64,000 nucleotides of DNA from Allobosea sp. CS1GBMeth4. GTDB lineage: Bacteria > Pseudomonadota > Alphaproteobacteria > Rhizobiales > Beijerinckiaceae. Of this stretch, positions 16,099-24,648 are shown one piece after another. The first letter of the stretch is position 1. Each line of letters begins with the position of its first letter. Below the pieces are notes generated by a model. It saw nothing but the letters and a program-made list of their open reading frames with translations. It was not told the origin of the DNA and did not search any database. The translations under genes were made by a program, and so were the position numbers. The stretch spans positions 1-64,000 of the forward strand of contig NZ_FYAS01000054.1 in the NCBI RefSeq assembly GCF_900185715.1, written 5' to 3'.

Positions 16099-16899
16099 CT
16101 AGGCGACCTGTGGCACCGGCGCGGCATGGTCCATCTTCCAGTAGCAGCGCTTGGCATTCTGCGTCGTGATCCTGGCGATGTCGTTGAAGGACACGGCCTT
16201 CACCTCGGCGAGAACCTTCGCGGTCTCAACGACATAGGAGGGTTCGTTGCGCTTGCCGCGATAGGGCGTCGGGGCGAGATAGGGCGCGTCGGTCTCGACC
16301 AGCAGGTGCTCCAGCGGGACGATGCGGGCGATTTCGCGCAGCGCCTGCGAGGTCTTGAAGGTCAGGATTCCGGAGAAGGAGATATAGAAGCCGAGCTCGA
16401 CGCCGGTGCGCGCCAGCATCTCGCCCGCCGTGAAGCAGTGCAGGATGGCGGAGAAGGCGCCCTTCCCCATCTCCTCGGTCAGGATCGCCGCCATGTCCTC
16501 GTCGGCCTGCCGGGCATGGATCACCAGCGGCAGCCGCGTCTCGCGTGCTGCCGCGATATGGGTGCGCAGGCCCTGCGCCTGGGCTTCGCGCGGGCTCAGG
16601 TCGTAATGGTAGTCGAGCCCGGCCTCGCCGATGGCGACGCAGCGCGGGTGACGCGACAACTCGACCAGCTGCCCGGCGGTGACGTCGAGCTCTTCATGGG
16701 CGCCGTGCGGATGGGTACCGACCGTGCACCAGACCGAGGGGAAGCGCTCCGCCAGCGCCGCATAGCTCGCGAAGCGGTCGACACGGGTCGAGATCGTCAC
16801 CATCCGGCCGACGCCGGCCGCTTCCGCCCGGGCGACGTAAGCTCCGATGTCCTCGGCGAAATCCGGGAAATCGAGATGGCAGTGTGTGTCGATCAGCAT
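16099..16899 (-). CDS. TatD family metal-dependent hydrolase
   Basis: A 266-residue TIM-barrel hydrolase of the TatD DNase family. The N-terminal HxH is DTHCHLDF (His6, His8); further metal ligands are in GEAGLDYH, in LVIHARQADEDM, and in the last strand, LLVETDAPYL. Family members show 3'-5' DNase/RNase activity. ATG at 16899 overlaps the metG stop by one base (TGATG), so translation is coupled. Upstream in-frame codons lie inside metG and are not used. Confidence 0.95.
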   Translation of the reverse strand: MLIDTHCHLDFPDFAEDIGAYVARAEAAGVGRMVTISTRVDRFASYAALAERFPSVWCTVGTHPHGAHEELDVTAGQLVELSRHPRCVAIGEAGLDYHYDLSPREAQAQGLRTHIAAARETRLPLVIHARQADEDMAAILTEEMGKGAFSAILHCFTAGEMLARTGVELGFYISFSGILTFKTSQALREIARIVPLEHLLVETDAPYLAPTPYRGKRNEPSYVVETAKVLAEVKAVSFNDIARITTQNAKRCYWKMDHAAPVPQVA

Positions 16900-18458
16900 C
16901 AGGCGGTCTCGCTGCCTTCCGGCTCGACATAGCGCGGGAAGACCGCGCTCGGCGCCGGCAGGGCGGTGCCCGAGATCAGGCGGCCAGCCTCGCCGAGCGC
17001 GGCGAAGCTGCGCGCCTCGGCGGGAACCGCCAGCAGGTCGAGCAGCTTGGCCATGGCCTGCGGCATCACCGGCTGGGTCAGGATCGCGACCTGCCGGATC
17101 GTCTCGATCGTGGCGTAGAGCACGGTGTCGCGCCGGGCCGGGTCGCTCTTCGACAGCTTCCACGGCTCGTTGTTGGCGAAGTAGCGGTTGGCCTCGGCGA
17201 TCACCGCCCAGATCTCGGCCAGCACGAGATGCAGGGCGAAGTCCTGCATGGCGGCGCGTGCCTTGGCCAGGAGCCCGTCGGCCTGCGCCAGCATGGCGAG
17301 GTCGGCCCCGGTCAGCGTTCCGGCCGGCGGCACCCTGCCCTCGCAGTTCTTGGCGATCATCGACAGCGAACGCTGCGCCAGATTGCCGAGATCGTTGGCG
17401 AGGTCGGCGTTGATGCGCCCGACGATCGCCTCGTGGCTGTAGTTGCCGTCCTGGCCGAAGGAGACCTCGCGCAGGAAGAAGTAGCGCAGCTGGTCGACGC
17501 CGTAGCTCTCCGCGAGCGCGAACGGGTCGACGACGTTGCCGACCGATTTCGACATCTTGGCGCCCTTGTTCAGCAGGAAGCCGTGGCCGAAGACGCGCTT
17601 CGGCAGCGGCAGCCCCGCCGACATCAGGAAGGCCGGCCAGTAGACCGTGTGGAAGCGCACGATGTCCTTGCCGATGATGTGGACATCGGCCGGCCAGTAA
17701 TGCCAGCGCGGATCATTCTCGTCCGGGAAGCCGCAGCCGGTGACGTAGTTGTTGAGCGCGTCGACCCAGACATACATCACGTGCCGGGGATCGCCCGGGA
17801 CCGGCAGACCCCAGTCGAAGGTGGTGCGGCTGATCGACAGATCCTCGAGCCCGCCCTGCACGAAGGAGACGATCTCGTTGCGGCGCGTCTCCGGCGAGAC
17901 GAAATCCGGCACGTCGCGATAAAGCGCGAGCAGCCTGTCCTGATAGGCCTTGAGCCGGAAGAAATAGCTCTCCTCCTCGACCCATTCGACCGGCGTGCCC
18001 TGGCCCCCGAGGCGCGTGCCGTCGGGCTGGAGTGTGGTCTCCTCCTCGGCATAGAAGGCCTCGTCCCGGACCGAGTACCAGCCGGAATACTTGGCGAGAT
18101 AGATGTCGCCATTGGCCTCCATCCGGCGCCAGAGCTCCTGCGTCGAGGGCAGGTGGTCGGCGTCGGTGGTGCGGATGAAGCGGTCGAAGGAGCAGCCGAG
18201 CCGCTGCTCCATCTCCTTGAAGCGCGAGGCGATGCCGTCGACGAAATCCTTCGGCGAGAGCCCGTTCTGCGCGGCGGTGCGCTGCACCTTCTGGCCGTGC
18301 TCGTCGGTGCCGGTCATGGCGAAGACGTCGTAGCCGTCGAGGCGCTTGAAGCGGGCGATCGCGTCCGCCGACACCATCTCGTAGGCGTGGCCGATATGCG
18401 GCGGGCCGTTGGTGTAGTGGATCGCGGTCGTCAGATAGAACTTCGGGGCCGAGGCCAT
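16899..18458 (-). CDS. metG: Methionine--tRNA ligase (short, zinc-less type)
   Basis: A 519-residue class I synthetase that charges tRNA-Met. The HIGH box is HIGH at 21-24 (PPHIGHAYE) and the KMSKS loop is at residues 301-305. No C-terminal tRNA-binding (EMAP/Trbp111-like) domain is present, and the region between the two signatures lacks the CxxC zinc knuckles found in the E. coli type (it reads YSGWYSVRDEAFYAEEE). This is the MetG2 form usual in Alphaproteobacteria. It overlaps tatD by one base. A family A palindrome lies upstream, between holB and metG. Confidence 0.97.
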   Translation of the reverse strand: MASAPKFYLTTAIHYTNGPPHIGHAYEMVSADAIARFKRLDGYDVFAMTGTDEHGQKVQRTAAQNGLSPKDFVDGIASRFKEMEQRLGCSFDRFIRTTDADHLPSTQELWRRMEANGDIYLAKYSGWYSVRDEAFYAEEETTLQPDGTRLGGQGTPVEWVEEESYFFRLKAYQDRLLALYRDVPDFVSPETRRNEIVSFVQGGLEDLSISRTTFDWGLPVPGDPRHVMYVWVDALNNYVTGCGFPDENDPRWHYWPADVHIIGKDIVRFHTVYWPAFLMSAGLPLPKRVFGHGFLLNKGAKMSKSVGNVVDPFALAESYGVDQLRYFFLREVSFGQDGNYSHEAIVGRINADLANDLGNLAQRSLSMIAKNCEGRVPPAGTLTGADLAMLAQADGLLAKARAAMQDFALHLVLAEIWAVIAEANRYFANNEPWKLSKSDPARRDTVLYATIETIRQVAILTQPVMPQAMAKLLDLLAVPAEARSFAALGEAGRLISGTALPAPSAVFPRYVEPEGSETA

Positions 18459-18547
18459 GGTCTGTCCGGTCTCCAGAGCCGGATGATCTCGAACAGCGTC
18501 GCCAGCGATGCCGTCTGAAATCCGAATCCGACTCTCATCAAAGCGTT

Positions 18548-18595
18548 AGAGCAGGATTGTCGCGAAAACCGGCTGCCACGTTTCGCATCCTGCCC
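18548..18595 (-). repeat. Dispersed intergenic palindrome, family A copy 3
   Basis: Arms AGAGCAGGAT (18548-18557) and ATCCTGCCC (18587-18595), with a centre reading GCCGGTTTTCGCG on the minus strand. It separates holB from metG, which both run on the minus strand. Confidence 0.85.
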
Positions 18596-18601
18596 CTGGT
18601 T

Positions 18602-19669
18602 TCAGGCCGCGCGCGAGCGGGAAACCGCCTCCGACAGATCGTGGAACAGCGACATGACGAGGGGGCGGCGATCGAGATTGTAGGTTTCGACCTCGTTCGC
18701 GGCGCGTGCAAGTCTCTCCCACACCTCCGCGAGGGGCGCAAGCCGGGCCGGCCCGGCGCCGGCATGTGCGTGCAGATGGGCGCCGAGCCAGCCCTGGACG
18801 GTCTCGATCATCACCCTGAAATCGGCCTCGCCCGCCCTGCCCGCCACGTCCTCGCCGAGCGCCAGCAGCGCCGAGAGATCGACCGAGGGCAGCGCGTCGA
18901 GCCGCGCCCGCACCGCCTCGACCAGCGCAAGCGTCGCCGGGTCGACATAAGTCAGCGCCCGCCTGACCGAGCCCTCCGAGAGCGCGGCGGCACGGCCGAG
19001 CGCCGAGGCGTCGTAAGGCAGGCGCATGCGCTCCAGCGCGATCGCGCCCGCCTGCGCGACCTCGCTTTCGCCGAGCGGCTCGAAGGCGAGCAGCCGGCAG
19101 CGTGAGCGGATCGTCGGCAGCAGGCGACCCGGCGCATGCGCGACGATCAGGAAGAGCGAGCGCGGCGGCGGCTCCTCGAGCAGCTTCAGCAGGGCGTTGG
19201 CGCCGGGGCGGTCGAGGTCCTCGGCCGAATCGACGATGGCGACGCGCCAGCCGCCGCCGCCCGCGCTGGAGCCGAAACGATCGATCACCCGGCGTACCAG
19301 GTCGACCGGAATGTTGCTGGTGAAGCTCTTGCCGTCCGGCCTGGGAATCCGGCGCAGCAGGTGCAGGTCGGGATGCGACTGCGCCGCGATGCGGCGGGCG
19401 GCGTCGTCCTCCGGCATGGCGAGGTCGACGGCGGCAGCGGCCCGGCGCAGGGGCTCGCCCTCGGCGAGCATAAAGCGCGCGGCGCGATAGGCGAAGCTCG
19501 CCTTGCCGATGCCCTCCGGACCGCCGAGCAGCCAGGCATGGTGCATGCGGCCGGAGCGCAGTGCCGTGAGGAACGCCTCCTCCTGCCGGCGGTGGCCGAT
19601 CAGCGCCAGCGTCTCGCGCGGATGCGGGGCGTTTGGCAGGCGGTCCGGTTCGTTGCTCGATTCGATCAT
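18602..19669 (-). CDS. holB: DNA polymerase III subunit delta'
   Basis: A 355-residue AAA+ clamp-loader subunit. Walker A-like GGPEGIGKASF has Lys56, and the sensor/Walker B region is WRVAIVDSAEDLDRPGANAL. The LLKLLEEPPPRSLFLIVAH segment and the SRCRLLAFEPL sensor 1 arginine region are typical of delta'. It overlaps the tmk stop by four bases (ATGA), the usual tmk-holB arrangement. The next gene downstream is metG after a 143-base gap holding a palindromic repeat. Confidence 0.95.
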   Translation of the reverse strand: MIESSNEPDRLPNAPHPRETLALIGHRRQEEAFLTALRSGRMHHAWLLGGPEGIGKASFAYRAARFMLAEGEPLRRAAAAVDLAMPEDDAARRIAAQSHPDLHLLRRIPRPDGKSFTSNIPVDLVRRVIDRFGSSAGGGGWRVAIVDSAEDLDRPGANALLKLLEEPPPRSLFLIVAHAPGRLLPTIRSRCRLLAFEPLGESEVAQAGAIALERMRLPYDASALGRAAALSEGSVRRALTYVDPATLALVEAVRARLDALPSVDLSALLALGEDVAGRAGEADFRVMIETVQGWLGAHLHAHAGAGPARLAPLAEVWERLARAANEVETYNLDRRPLVMSLFHDLSEAVSRSRAA

Positions 19670-20352
19670 GCGGGCGCAATCTGCGGCAAGGGCAGCCGGC
19701 TGGAAAGCGCCTCCCAGGCCTTCTCCGCCAGCGTCTCCGGCGGAAGGCCGGCATCGAGCACGACGCAGCGCCGCGGCTCGGCGGCTGCGATGTCGAGAAA
19801 GCCCTGGCGCAGACGGCGATGGAAGGCGATCGTTTCGCTCTCGAAACGGTCCGTCGCCTCGCCCGGCCTGCGGCGCCGCGCCGCGCGCGCCAGGCCGGTC
19901 TCGGGCGCGAGATCGAGGATGAAGGTCAGCTCCGGCATCAGCCCGGCGATGGCGACGGCCTCGAGGGCGGCGAGCTTGTCCCTGGCAATCTCGCCGAGCG
20001 TACCCTGGTAGACGCGGGTCGAATCGATGAAGCGGTCGCAGATCACCCAGGCGCCGCGCCGCAGGGCCGGCCGGATGCGGCTGTCGACATGGTCGATGCG
20101 GGCGGCCTGGAACATCAGCGCCTCGGCGAAGGCGCCGTAGGGCTTGATCCTGCCGGCGAGCAGCGCCTCGCGGATGCGCTCGGCCTTGGGCGAGCCGCCG
20201 GGCTCGCGCGTCAGCTCGACGGCGATGCCGAGCGCTTCGAGCCGGGCGGCGAGCGCCCTGGCGAGAGTCGACTTGCCGGCCCCCTCCCCGCCTTCGAGCG
20301 TGATGAAATGCCCTTCCGGCCGCCCGGCGTCGTTCGTGCTGGCCTTCGCCAC
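19666..20352 (-). CDS. tmk: Thymidylate kinase
   Basis: A 228-residue kinase that phosphorylates dTMP to dTDP. The P-loop is EGGEGAGKST (Lys27), the DR motif is VICDRFIDST, and the lid is the Arg-rich RRRRPGEATDRFE. The start is GTG at 20352, two bases after the stop of the D-Ala-D-Ala carboxypeptidase and preceded by CGGAG; no suitable ATG is available. The frame stays open well upstream, but that sequence lies inside the upstream gene. Confidence 0.95.
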   Translation of the reverse strand: MAKASTNDAGRPEGHFITLEGGEGAGKSTLARALAARLEALGIAVELTREPGGSPKAERIREALLAGRIKPYGAFAEALMFQAARIDHVDSRIRPALRRGAWVICDRFIDSTRVYQGTLGEIARDKLAALEAVAIAGLMPELTFILDLAPETGLARAARRRRPGEATDRFESETIAFHRRLRQGFLDIAAAEPRRCVVLDAGLPPETLAEKAWEALSSRLPLPQIAPA

Positions 20353-20354
20353 GC

Positions 20355-21548
20355 TCAGCTCCGCTTCAGGGCCCGGCGGACCCAGCCGGTCGCGGCCTCC
20401 ATCAGCGCGTCGAGCGCCCGCTGCTGCAACGAGCCGACGGCGACGGTCTCGGCGGCATAGAGCGGGATCTCCAGCGTCTTGACCTCGCCGCGCGTGACCA
20501 GCAGGCGGCCGACCTCGGTGCCCTCGGCCACTGGCGCCTGCAGCGGGCCGCGATAGACGATGCGGGCGGCGAGGCGCTCGCTGCTGCCGCGCGGCACCAG
20601 CAGGCCGACCGGCCCCTTCGCCCTGAGCGCGACGCGGCCCTTCTCGCCGCCGAAGACGCTGGCCTCGCCGATCGTCTCGCCCTCGGCGAAGATCTGCCGC
20701 TGCTCGAAGGAGCGAAACCCCCATTCGAGCAGCTTGCGGGCCTCGTTGCCGCGGTCGCGCGCATTCTTCAGCCCGTTGACCACGACGATCAGCCGCTGTC
20801 CCTTCTGCACGGCCGAGCCGACGAGGCCATAGCCGGTCTCGTCGATATTGCCGGTCTTGAGGCCGTCGGCGCCGATGTCCATGGCGAGAAGCGGGTTGCG
20901 GTTGCTCTGCTTGATCTTGTTCCAGGTGAAGTCGCGCTGGCCGAAGATCCTGTAGAGCTCCGGATAGGTCTTGATGATGTGGTCGGCGAGCAGCGCGAGC
21001 TCGCGGGCCGTCGCCTTCTGCTGCGGGTCGGCCATGCCGGTCGCGTTGCGGAACTGCGATCTGGTCAGGCCGAGCGCGTGGACGCGTTCCGTCATCAGCC
21101 GCGCGAAGCTGGCCTCGTCGCCGGCCACCGCCTCGGCGAGCGCGATCGCGGCGTCGTTGCCGGACTGGACGATCAGGCCCTGCAGGAGATCGCCGAGCTT
21201 CACCCGGCTGTTGACGATCGCGAACATGGTCGAGCCGCCGGAGACGCCGCCGCCCTTGCGCCAGGCGTTCTCCGAGATCGAGATCTCGGTCTCCAGCGTC
21301 ATCTTGCCGGCCGCGATCTCCTGGAAGGCGACGAGCGCCGTCGCCAGCTTGGCCATGCTCGCGGGCACCATCAGCTCGTCGGCGGCCTTCTCGTAGAGGA
21401 CGGCGCCGCTGCCGGAATCGAGCAGGAGCGCGTAGGGAGCTGCCGACTGGAAGGCCTGGGCCCGGGCGAAGCCCGGGCCGAGCGCCAGGAGAACCGCGAG
21501 CAAGGCGAGTATCTCGCCGAGAACCCGCGGACGATCGGCGCGCGCCAT
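20355..21548 (-). CDS. D-alanyl-D-alanine carboxypeptidase (PBP5/6 family)
   Basis: A 397-residue serine peptidase that trims the terminal D-Ala of peptidoglycan pentapeptides. The signal peptide is GEILALLAVLLALGPGFARA. Catalytic motifs are SMAK (Ser64), SGN (IVQSGNDAAIALAEA) and KTG (GLKTGNIDETGYG). The C-terminal PBP5 beta-sandwich domain follows, and the last residues (RALDALMEAATGWVRRALKR) are amphipathic, as expected for membrane anchoring. I chose ATG at 21548; in-frame starts at 21566, 21569 and 21605 would lengthen the leader. It is the first gene of dac-tmk-holB. Confidence 0.94.
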   Translation of the reverse strand: MARADRPRVLGEILALLAVLLALGPGFARAQAFQSAAPYALLLDSGSGAVLYEKAADELMVPASMAKLATALVAFQEIAAGKMTLETEISISENAWRKGGGVSGGSTMFAIVNSRVKLGDLLQGLIVQSGNDAAIALAEAVAGDEASFARLMTERVHALGLTRSQFRNATGMADPQQKATARELALLADHIIKTYPELYRIFGQRDFTWNKIKQSNRNPLLAMDIGADGLKTGNIDETGYGLVGSAVQKGQRLIVVVNGLKNARDRGNEARKLLEWGFRSFEQRQIFAEGETIGEASVFGGEKGRVALRAKGPVGLLVPRGSSERLAARIVYRGPLQAPVAEGTEVGRLLVTRGEVKTLEIPLYAAETVAVGSLQQRALDALMEAATGWVRRALKRS

Positions 21549-21618
21549 CCCTGATCGACCCTGCATCATGTCGAGATCAGATGATGCGCGGCTCTGGGCG
21601 GTCAAGCCCGGCCGCGAC

Positions 21619-22785
21619 TCAATTCCGCGCCAGCGGCTGCTGCGCCTGCGGCTTCAGCCCGGAGGAGAGCGGGTGACCCTTGGCGAGACGCCCGCCCGAG
21701 CTCTTCTCGGGGGCGGCGAACAGGCTGGCGGTGCGGGCCACGGGCATCGGCGCGGTCACGAGGTTCGGACGCAGCACCGGGACGGGCTTGCCGGCATTGG
21801 CGATGGTCTCGAGGTCGAACGGCCGCGACGGCGGCAACCGCACGCCACGCACCGGCACGCCTTCCGCGGACGCGGTCGCGGCGCTGGCGAGGATCGGGCT
21901 CTGCGCCGCGACCGTGCGCGGCTGCTCGGCGGCGTAGGCCTGCGCGGCGGGCTGGGCCGGAGCCGGTTCGGTCCGGGCGGGTGCAGGGGCGGGCCTGGCG
22001 GCCTCGTCGTCGAGATTCGGCCCGGCGGAGCGGCCGAGATCGACCTGCGGCGCAGCGCTGGCGATCATGGTGCGGCTGCTCTGGCCCGGGATCGAGGCGG
22101 GCGTGCCGTCGGTGCGCAGCGAAGCCAGCAGCATCTGGTCGTCGGAACCGGCGAGCGAGGCCTGGCCGAGATACTCGACCTTGATGCGCGCGGTGCCGAG
22201 ATGGCGGAAGGCGAGCGCGTCGGCCGTCTTCTGCGAGACGTCCATGATGCGCCCGCCATGGAACGGGCCGCGATCGTTGACGCGCACGATCATCGAGCGG
22301 CTGTTGGCCATGTTGGTGACGCGGGCATAGGCCGGCAGCGGCATGGTCGGGTGCGCGGCGCTGATTCCGTGGCGGTCATAGACCTCGCCATTGGCGGTGC
22401 GGCGGCCGTGGAAGGCCTCGCCATACCAGGAGGCGGTGCCGACGGCGGTGTAGCCGACCGGCTTCTCGTAAGGCGTATAGCGCTTGCCGGCGACGGTGTA
22501 GCTGCGGCCGACCAGCTCGCGGCCGCCGCCCTTCGGAACCGGTTGCCCCTCCTCCACCACGCGCGGACTGGCGGGGCCGTATTTGGCCTGCGGGAAGGCG
22601 CCGATCTCCTTGGAGCGGCCGCGGCGGGCGACCTGGTCGTTGGCGCAATTCGCCAGGAAGACGCCGGCGAGTACGACGCAGCCCAGGCGGGCCGCGGTGG
22701 CGAGCGAGGAAGCGCGAGGAACGTCGTCGCAATCGGCCGTAAGGAGGGTGACCGCCGATGCCGAAGTGCCTGCGCCTCGCGTCAT
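21619..22785 (-). CDS. rlpA: Septal ring lytic transglycosylase RlpA family lipoprotein
   Basis: A 388-residue envelope protein. After a 33-residue polar leader comes a hydrophobic stretch ending in FLANC (Cys47), a non-classical lipobox. The double-psi beta-barrel domain is at about 115-205: VGTASWYGEAFHGRRTANGE, then RVTNMANSRSMIVRVNDRGP and GRIMDVSQKTADAL. The conserved Asp and WYG of RlpA are present. The C-terminal 180 residues are a Pro/Ala-rich linker with no SPOR domain visible. ATG at 22785, with GGGA upstream, is the only plausible start. A perfect TTAA-N7-TTAA box lies 84 bases upstream. Confidence 0.92.
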   Translation of the reverse strand: MTRGAGTSASAVTLLTADCDDVPRASSLATAARLGCVVLAGVFLANCANDQVARRGRSKEIGAFPQAKYGPASPRVVEEGQPVPKGGGRELVGRSYTVAGKRYTPYEKPVGYTAVGTASWYGEAFHGRRTANGEVYDRHGISAAHPTMPLPAYARVTNMANSRSMIVRVNDRGPFHGGRIMDVSQKTADALAFRHLGTARIKVEYLGQASLAGSDDQMLLASLRTDGTPASIPGQSSRTMIASAAPQVDLGRSAGPNLDDEAARPAPAPARTEPAPAQPAAQAYAAEQPRTVAAQSPILASAATASAEGVPVRGVRLPPSRPFDLETIANAGKPVPVLRPNLVTAPMPVARTASLFAAPEKSSGGRLAKGHPLSSGLKPQAQQPLARN

Positions 22786-23182
22786 GCCGCATTCCCGTTC
22801 GTCGCGCCGAAAACGCAGCGACAGCCGAGCCACCATCGTGGCAAGGTCGCAGTTTTCGACCAATTCCATTAAGGGATCGTTAAGCGGGAGAAGCGCGTGC
22901 GCGACGCCGTCAACGGAAGCCCAGCCCGGCCTTTGGGCGGGCATAAAGGTGTCGGAAATGCGGCAACTGTCAATCCGCCACCCTTTCGCTGCCATTTTTC
23001 GGGGGAGCGTGACAGGCGCGCAACGGCTTCGACAAGGCGATCGGGACCTTGCGCCGCGGCCGCCCTCTGCCGACGCAAGCCGTTGAAAATGGAGCGGTAT
23101 CCATCCGATCGACGGAAAGCCGCTGCAATCTCCCGTCCCGCGGCTTGCAAAACGCTGCGCGCGGCGGCAATGACGAGCAACC
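22786..23182. other. 397-base gene-free stretch between rlpA and tRNA-Ser
   Basis: I see no credible gene here. It holds the upstream region of rlpA with a CtrA-type box (22869-22883), and the presumed promoter of tRNA-Ser. Open frames of about 60-100 codons cross it on both strands but lack ribosome sites and recognisable protein features. Confidence 0.6.
22869..22883 (-). promoter_or_regulatory. Perfect CtrA-type box upstream of rlpA
   Basis: TTAAGGGATCGTTAA matches the full CtrA consensus TTAA-N7-TTAA. CtrA is the cell-cycle master regulator of Alphaproteobacteria. The box lies 84 bases from the rlpA start, in an intergenic region, upstream of a cell-wall gene tied to division. Such AT-rich full sites are rare by chance in this G+C-rich sequence. 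Binding is an inference. Confidence 0.6.
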
Positions 23183-23272
23183 GGAAGGGTGGCCGAGTGG
23201 TTTAAGGCAGCGGTCTTGAAAACCGCCGTGGGTGCAAGCCCACCGTGGGTTCGAATCCCACCCCTTCCGCCA
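23183..23272 (+). tRNA. tRNA-Ser (anticodon TGA)
   Basis: A 90-base class II tRNA with encoded CCA. Acceptor arms GGAAGGG and CCCTTCC pair fully, with discriminator G. The D-arm is GGCCGAGTGGTTTAAGGC, the anticodon stem-loop GCGGTCTTGAAAACCGC carries TGA, the long variable arm is GTGGGTGCAAGCCCAC, and the T-arm is GTGGGTTCGAATCCCAC. All class II serine features are present. Confidence 0.98.
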
Positions 23273-23365
23273 CTTGTTCCCGATACCGGACACCACTCCA
23301 GACCGCCGTGGATTGGCACGCCGCCTTTGCGCTGCGTCAATGCAGGTCGCGGTTCGCCCCGAACC

Positions 23366-23779
23366 ATGGCCGCCATGGCACGGCATCGATTTTCTTCGGA
23401 CGAGGAACGTGGGCTCTGGGCGCGGGTCGAGGCGCTCTGGCGGCTGGCGGCGGCCCAGGATCGCGCCGGCGTCGTCGCGGCTCTCCACCCCGATTTCTCC
23501 GGATGGGTCACGGGACAGCCCGAGCCGCATGACCGCGCTGCGGCGATCGCCTCGGTGGGGCCCTCATGCCCGCGCGTCCTGTCCTATGAGCTGCGGCCGC
23601 TCGGCATCGCCATCTTCGACGGCAAGGTCGGCGTCGCTCACTACACCTATGTGGCCGAGGTCGAGTCCGGCGTGAACGGCGCCAGGACCGTGTCCGGCCG
23701 CTGGAGCGAAGTCTATCTCCGGCAGGAGGAGCAATGGGCGATGATCTCCGTCAGCGGCGGGCCGGACGGCCAGCGATAG
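23366..23779 (+). CDS. NTF2-like (DUF4440/SnoaL-type) protein
   Basis: A 137-residue protein with the alpha+beta-barrel pattern of the NTF2-like superfamily. An N-terminal helix (LWARVEALWRLAAAQDRAGV) leads to LHPDFSGWVTG, followed by the beta-sheet (GVAHYTYVAEVE, RTVSGRWSEVYLRQEEQWAM). The WSEVYLR(Q)..QWAMISVSG ending is typical of the DUF4440 group. ATG at 23366 or 23375 are equally possible; earlier in-frame codons lie inside tRNA-Ser. Its enzymatic or binding role is unknown. Confidence 0.82.
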   Translation: MAAMARHRFSSDEERGLWARVEALWRLAAAQDRAGVVAALHPDFSGWVTGQPEPHDRAAAIASVGPSCPRVLSYELRPLGIAIFDGKVGVAHYTYVAEVESGVNGARTVSGRWSEVYLRQEEQWAMISVSGGPDGQR

Positions 23780-23923
23780 CCGGGCTCGGGCCAACCTTCC
23801 GATCGACAGGACCGCGCTGCACGCGAACGCCACATTGCCATGGCAGATTGGAAAAAGAGGCGCGGAGCGCCGCACGGCGCTTCGTCGTGTCCTCGCCGAC
23901 TGCAACGCAACCAGGAGGACGAG

Positions 23924-24142
23924 ATGAGTCAGCTTGGCAAGGCCGAGCGCGAGATCCGCAGGATCGCCTATGCGCTCTGGATGGAGGAAGGGCAGCCCGA
24001 GGGCCGCGACCGCGAGCATTGGGAGGCCGCGAAGGCGATCTGGACCTTCCGCAACCGCAGCGAGGAGATCGCGGACACCGGCGCACAGGACGAGCTCAAG
24101 GTCGAGCGCGCCCGCCGACGCGAGCAGGAATGGCTGTCCTGA
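23924..24142 (+). CDS. DUF2934 domain small protein
   Basis: A 72-residue highly charged protein with an excellent AGGAGG ribosome site eight bases before ATG at 23924. The DUF2934 signature is clear: REIRRIAYALWMEEGQPEGR followed by DREHWEAAKAIW. Such proteins are common in Rhizobiales, often near stress genes; no function is established. A strong hairpin follows the stop. Confidence 0.9.
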   Translation: MSQLGKAEREIRRIAYALWMEEGQPEGRDREHWEAAKAIWTFRNRSEEIADTGAQDELKVERARRREQEWLS

Positions 24143-24151
24143 CGAGCGTTT

Positions 24152-24179
24152 GCGGGGCTGCGCCCGGCCGCAGCCCCGC
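24152..24179 (+). terminator. Strong hairpin after the DUF2934 gene
   Basis: Perfect 11-base arms GCGGGGCTGCG (24152-24162) and CGCAGCCCCGC (24169-24179) with a six-base loop. It starts nine bases after the stop codon. No U-run follows, so termination may be inefficient or need Rho; position and stability suggest a 3' end. Confidence 0.55.
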
Positions 24180-24281
24180 CATTCCACTCCAGCATGACAG
24201 GGCCGCAGACAAGCGGCTGCGCCGCGCCCATATGGTCGAACAGGCGCCGTCCATTCCGGCCGGCGCGTGCGGAGGACGATC

Positions 24282-24578
24282 ATGACGCAGCGATCGGATG
24301 GCGGCGCGGCCGAGGTCGTCGAGCGGCCGGAGGCCGGGCGCTTCGAGCTCGATTTCCCGGGCGGGCAGGCCTTCGCGCTCTATCGCAGCGACGGCGACAG
24401 GATCGTCGTGACCCATACCGAGGTGCCGGCCGCCTTCAACGGACGCGGCCTCGGCTCGCAGCTGGCAGAAGGCATTTTCCGGATCGCCCGCGTCAGCGGG
24501 CGCCGCGTCGTGCCGCGCTGCTCCTTCGTCGCGGCCTGGGCGCACCGGCACCCCGACTATAGGGACGTGCTGGCCTGA
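24282..24578 (+). CDS. GNAT family N-acetyltransferase (YjdJ/COG2388 type)
   Basis: A 98-residue minimal acetyltransferase of the COG2388 group. The acetyl-CoA loop region is VPAAFNGRGLGSQLAEGIFR, and the terminal strand carries the conserved VVPRCSFVAAWAHRHPDYRD pattern of this family. ATG at 24282 has GGAGG upstream; a GTG at 24267 would place the ribosome site inside the coding region. The substrate is unknown. Confidence 0.9.
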   Translation: MTQRSDGGAAEVVERPEAGRFELDFPGGQAFALYRSDGDRIVVTHTEVPAAFNGRGLGSQLAEGIFRIARVSGRRVVPRCSFVAAWAHRHPDYRDVLA

Positions 24579-24648
24579 TCCGCCGGCGGGCCGTTGCCTT
24601 GCCGGCGGCGATCGCGTTTGAAGGTCGCCTCGCAGCACGGGGCCAGCC

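Noticed and set aside
23143..23173. Possible tRNA-Ser promoter TTGCAA-N17-CAATGA
   Set aside because: The -10 match is poor and the start would fall almost on the mature tRNA end, so support is too weak to list.
22897..23205. A 102-codon plus-strand frame between rlpA and tRNA-Ser
   Set aside because: It runs into tRNA-Ser and shows no protein-like composition.
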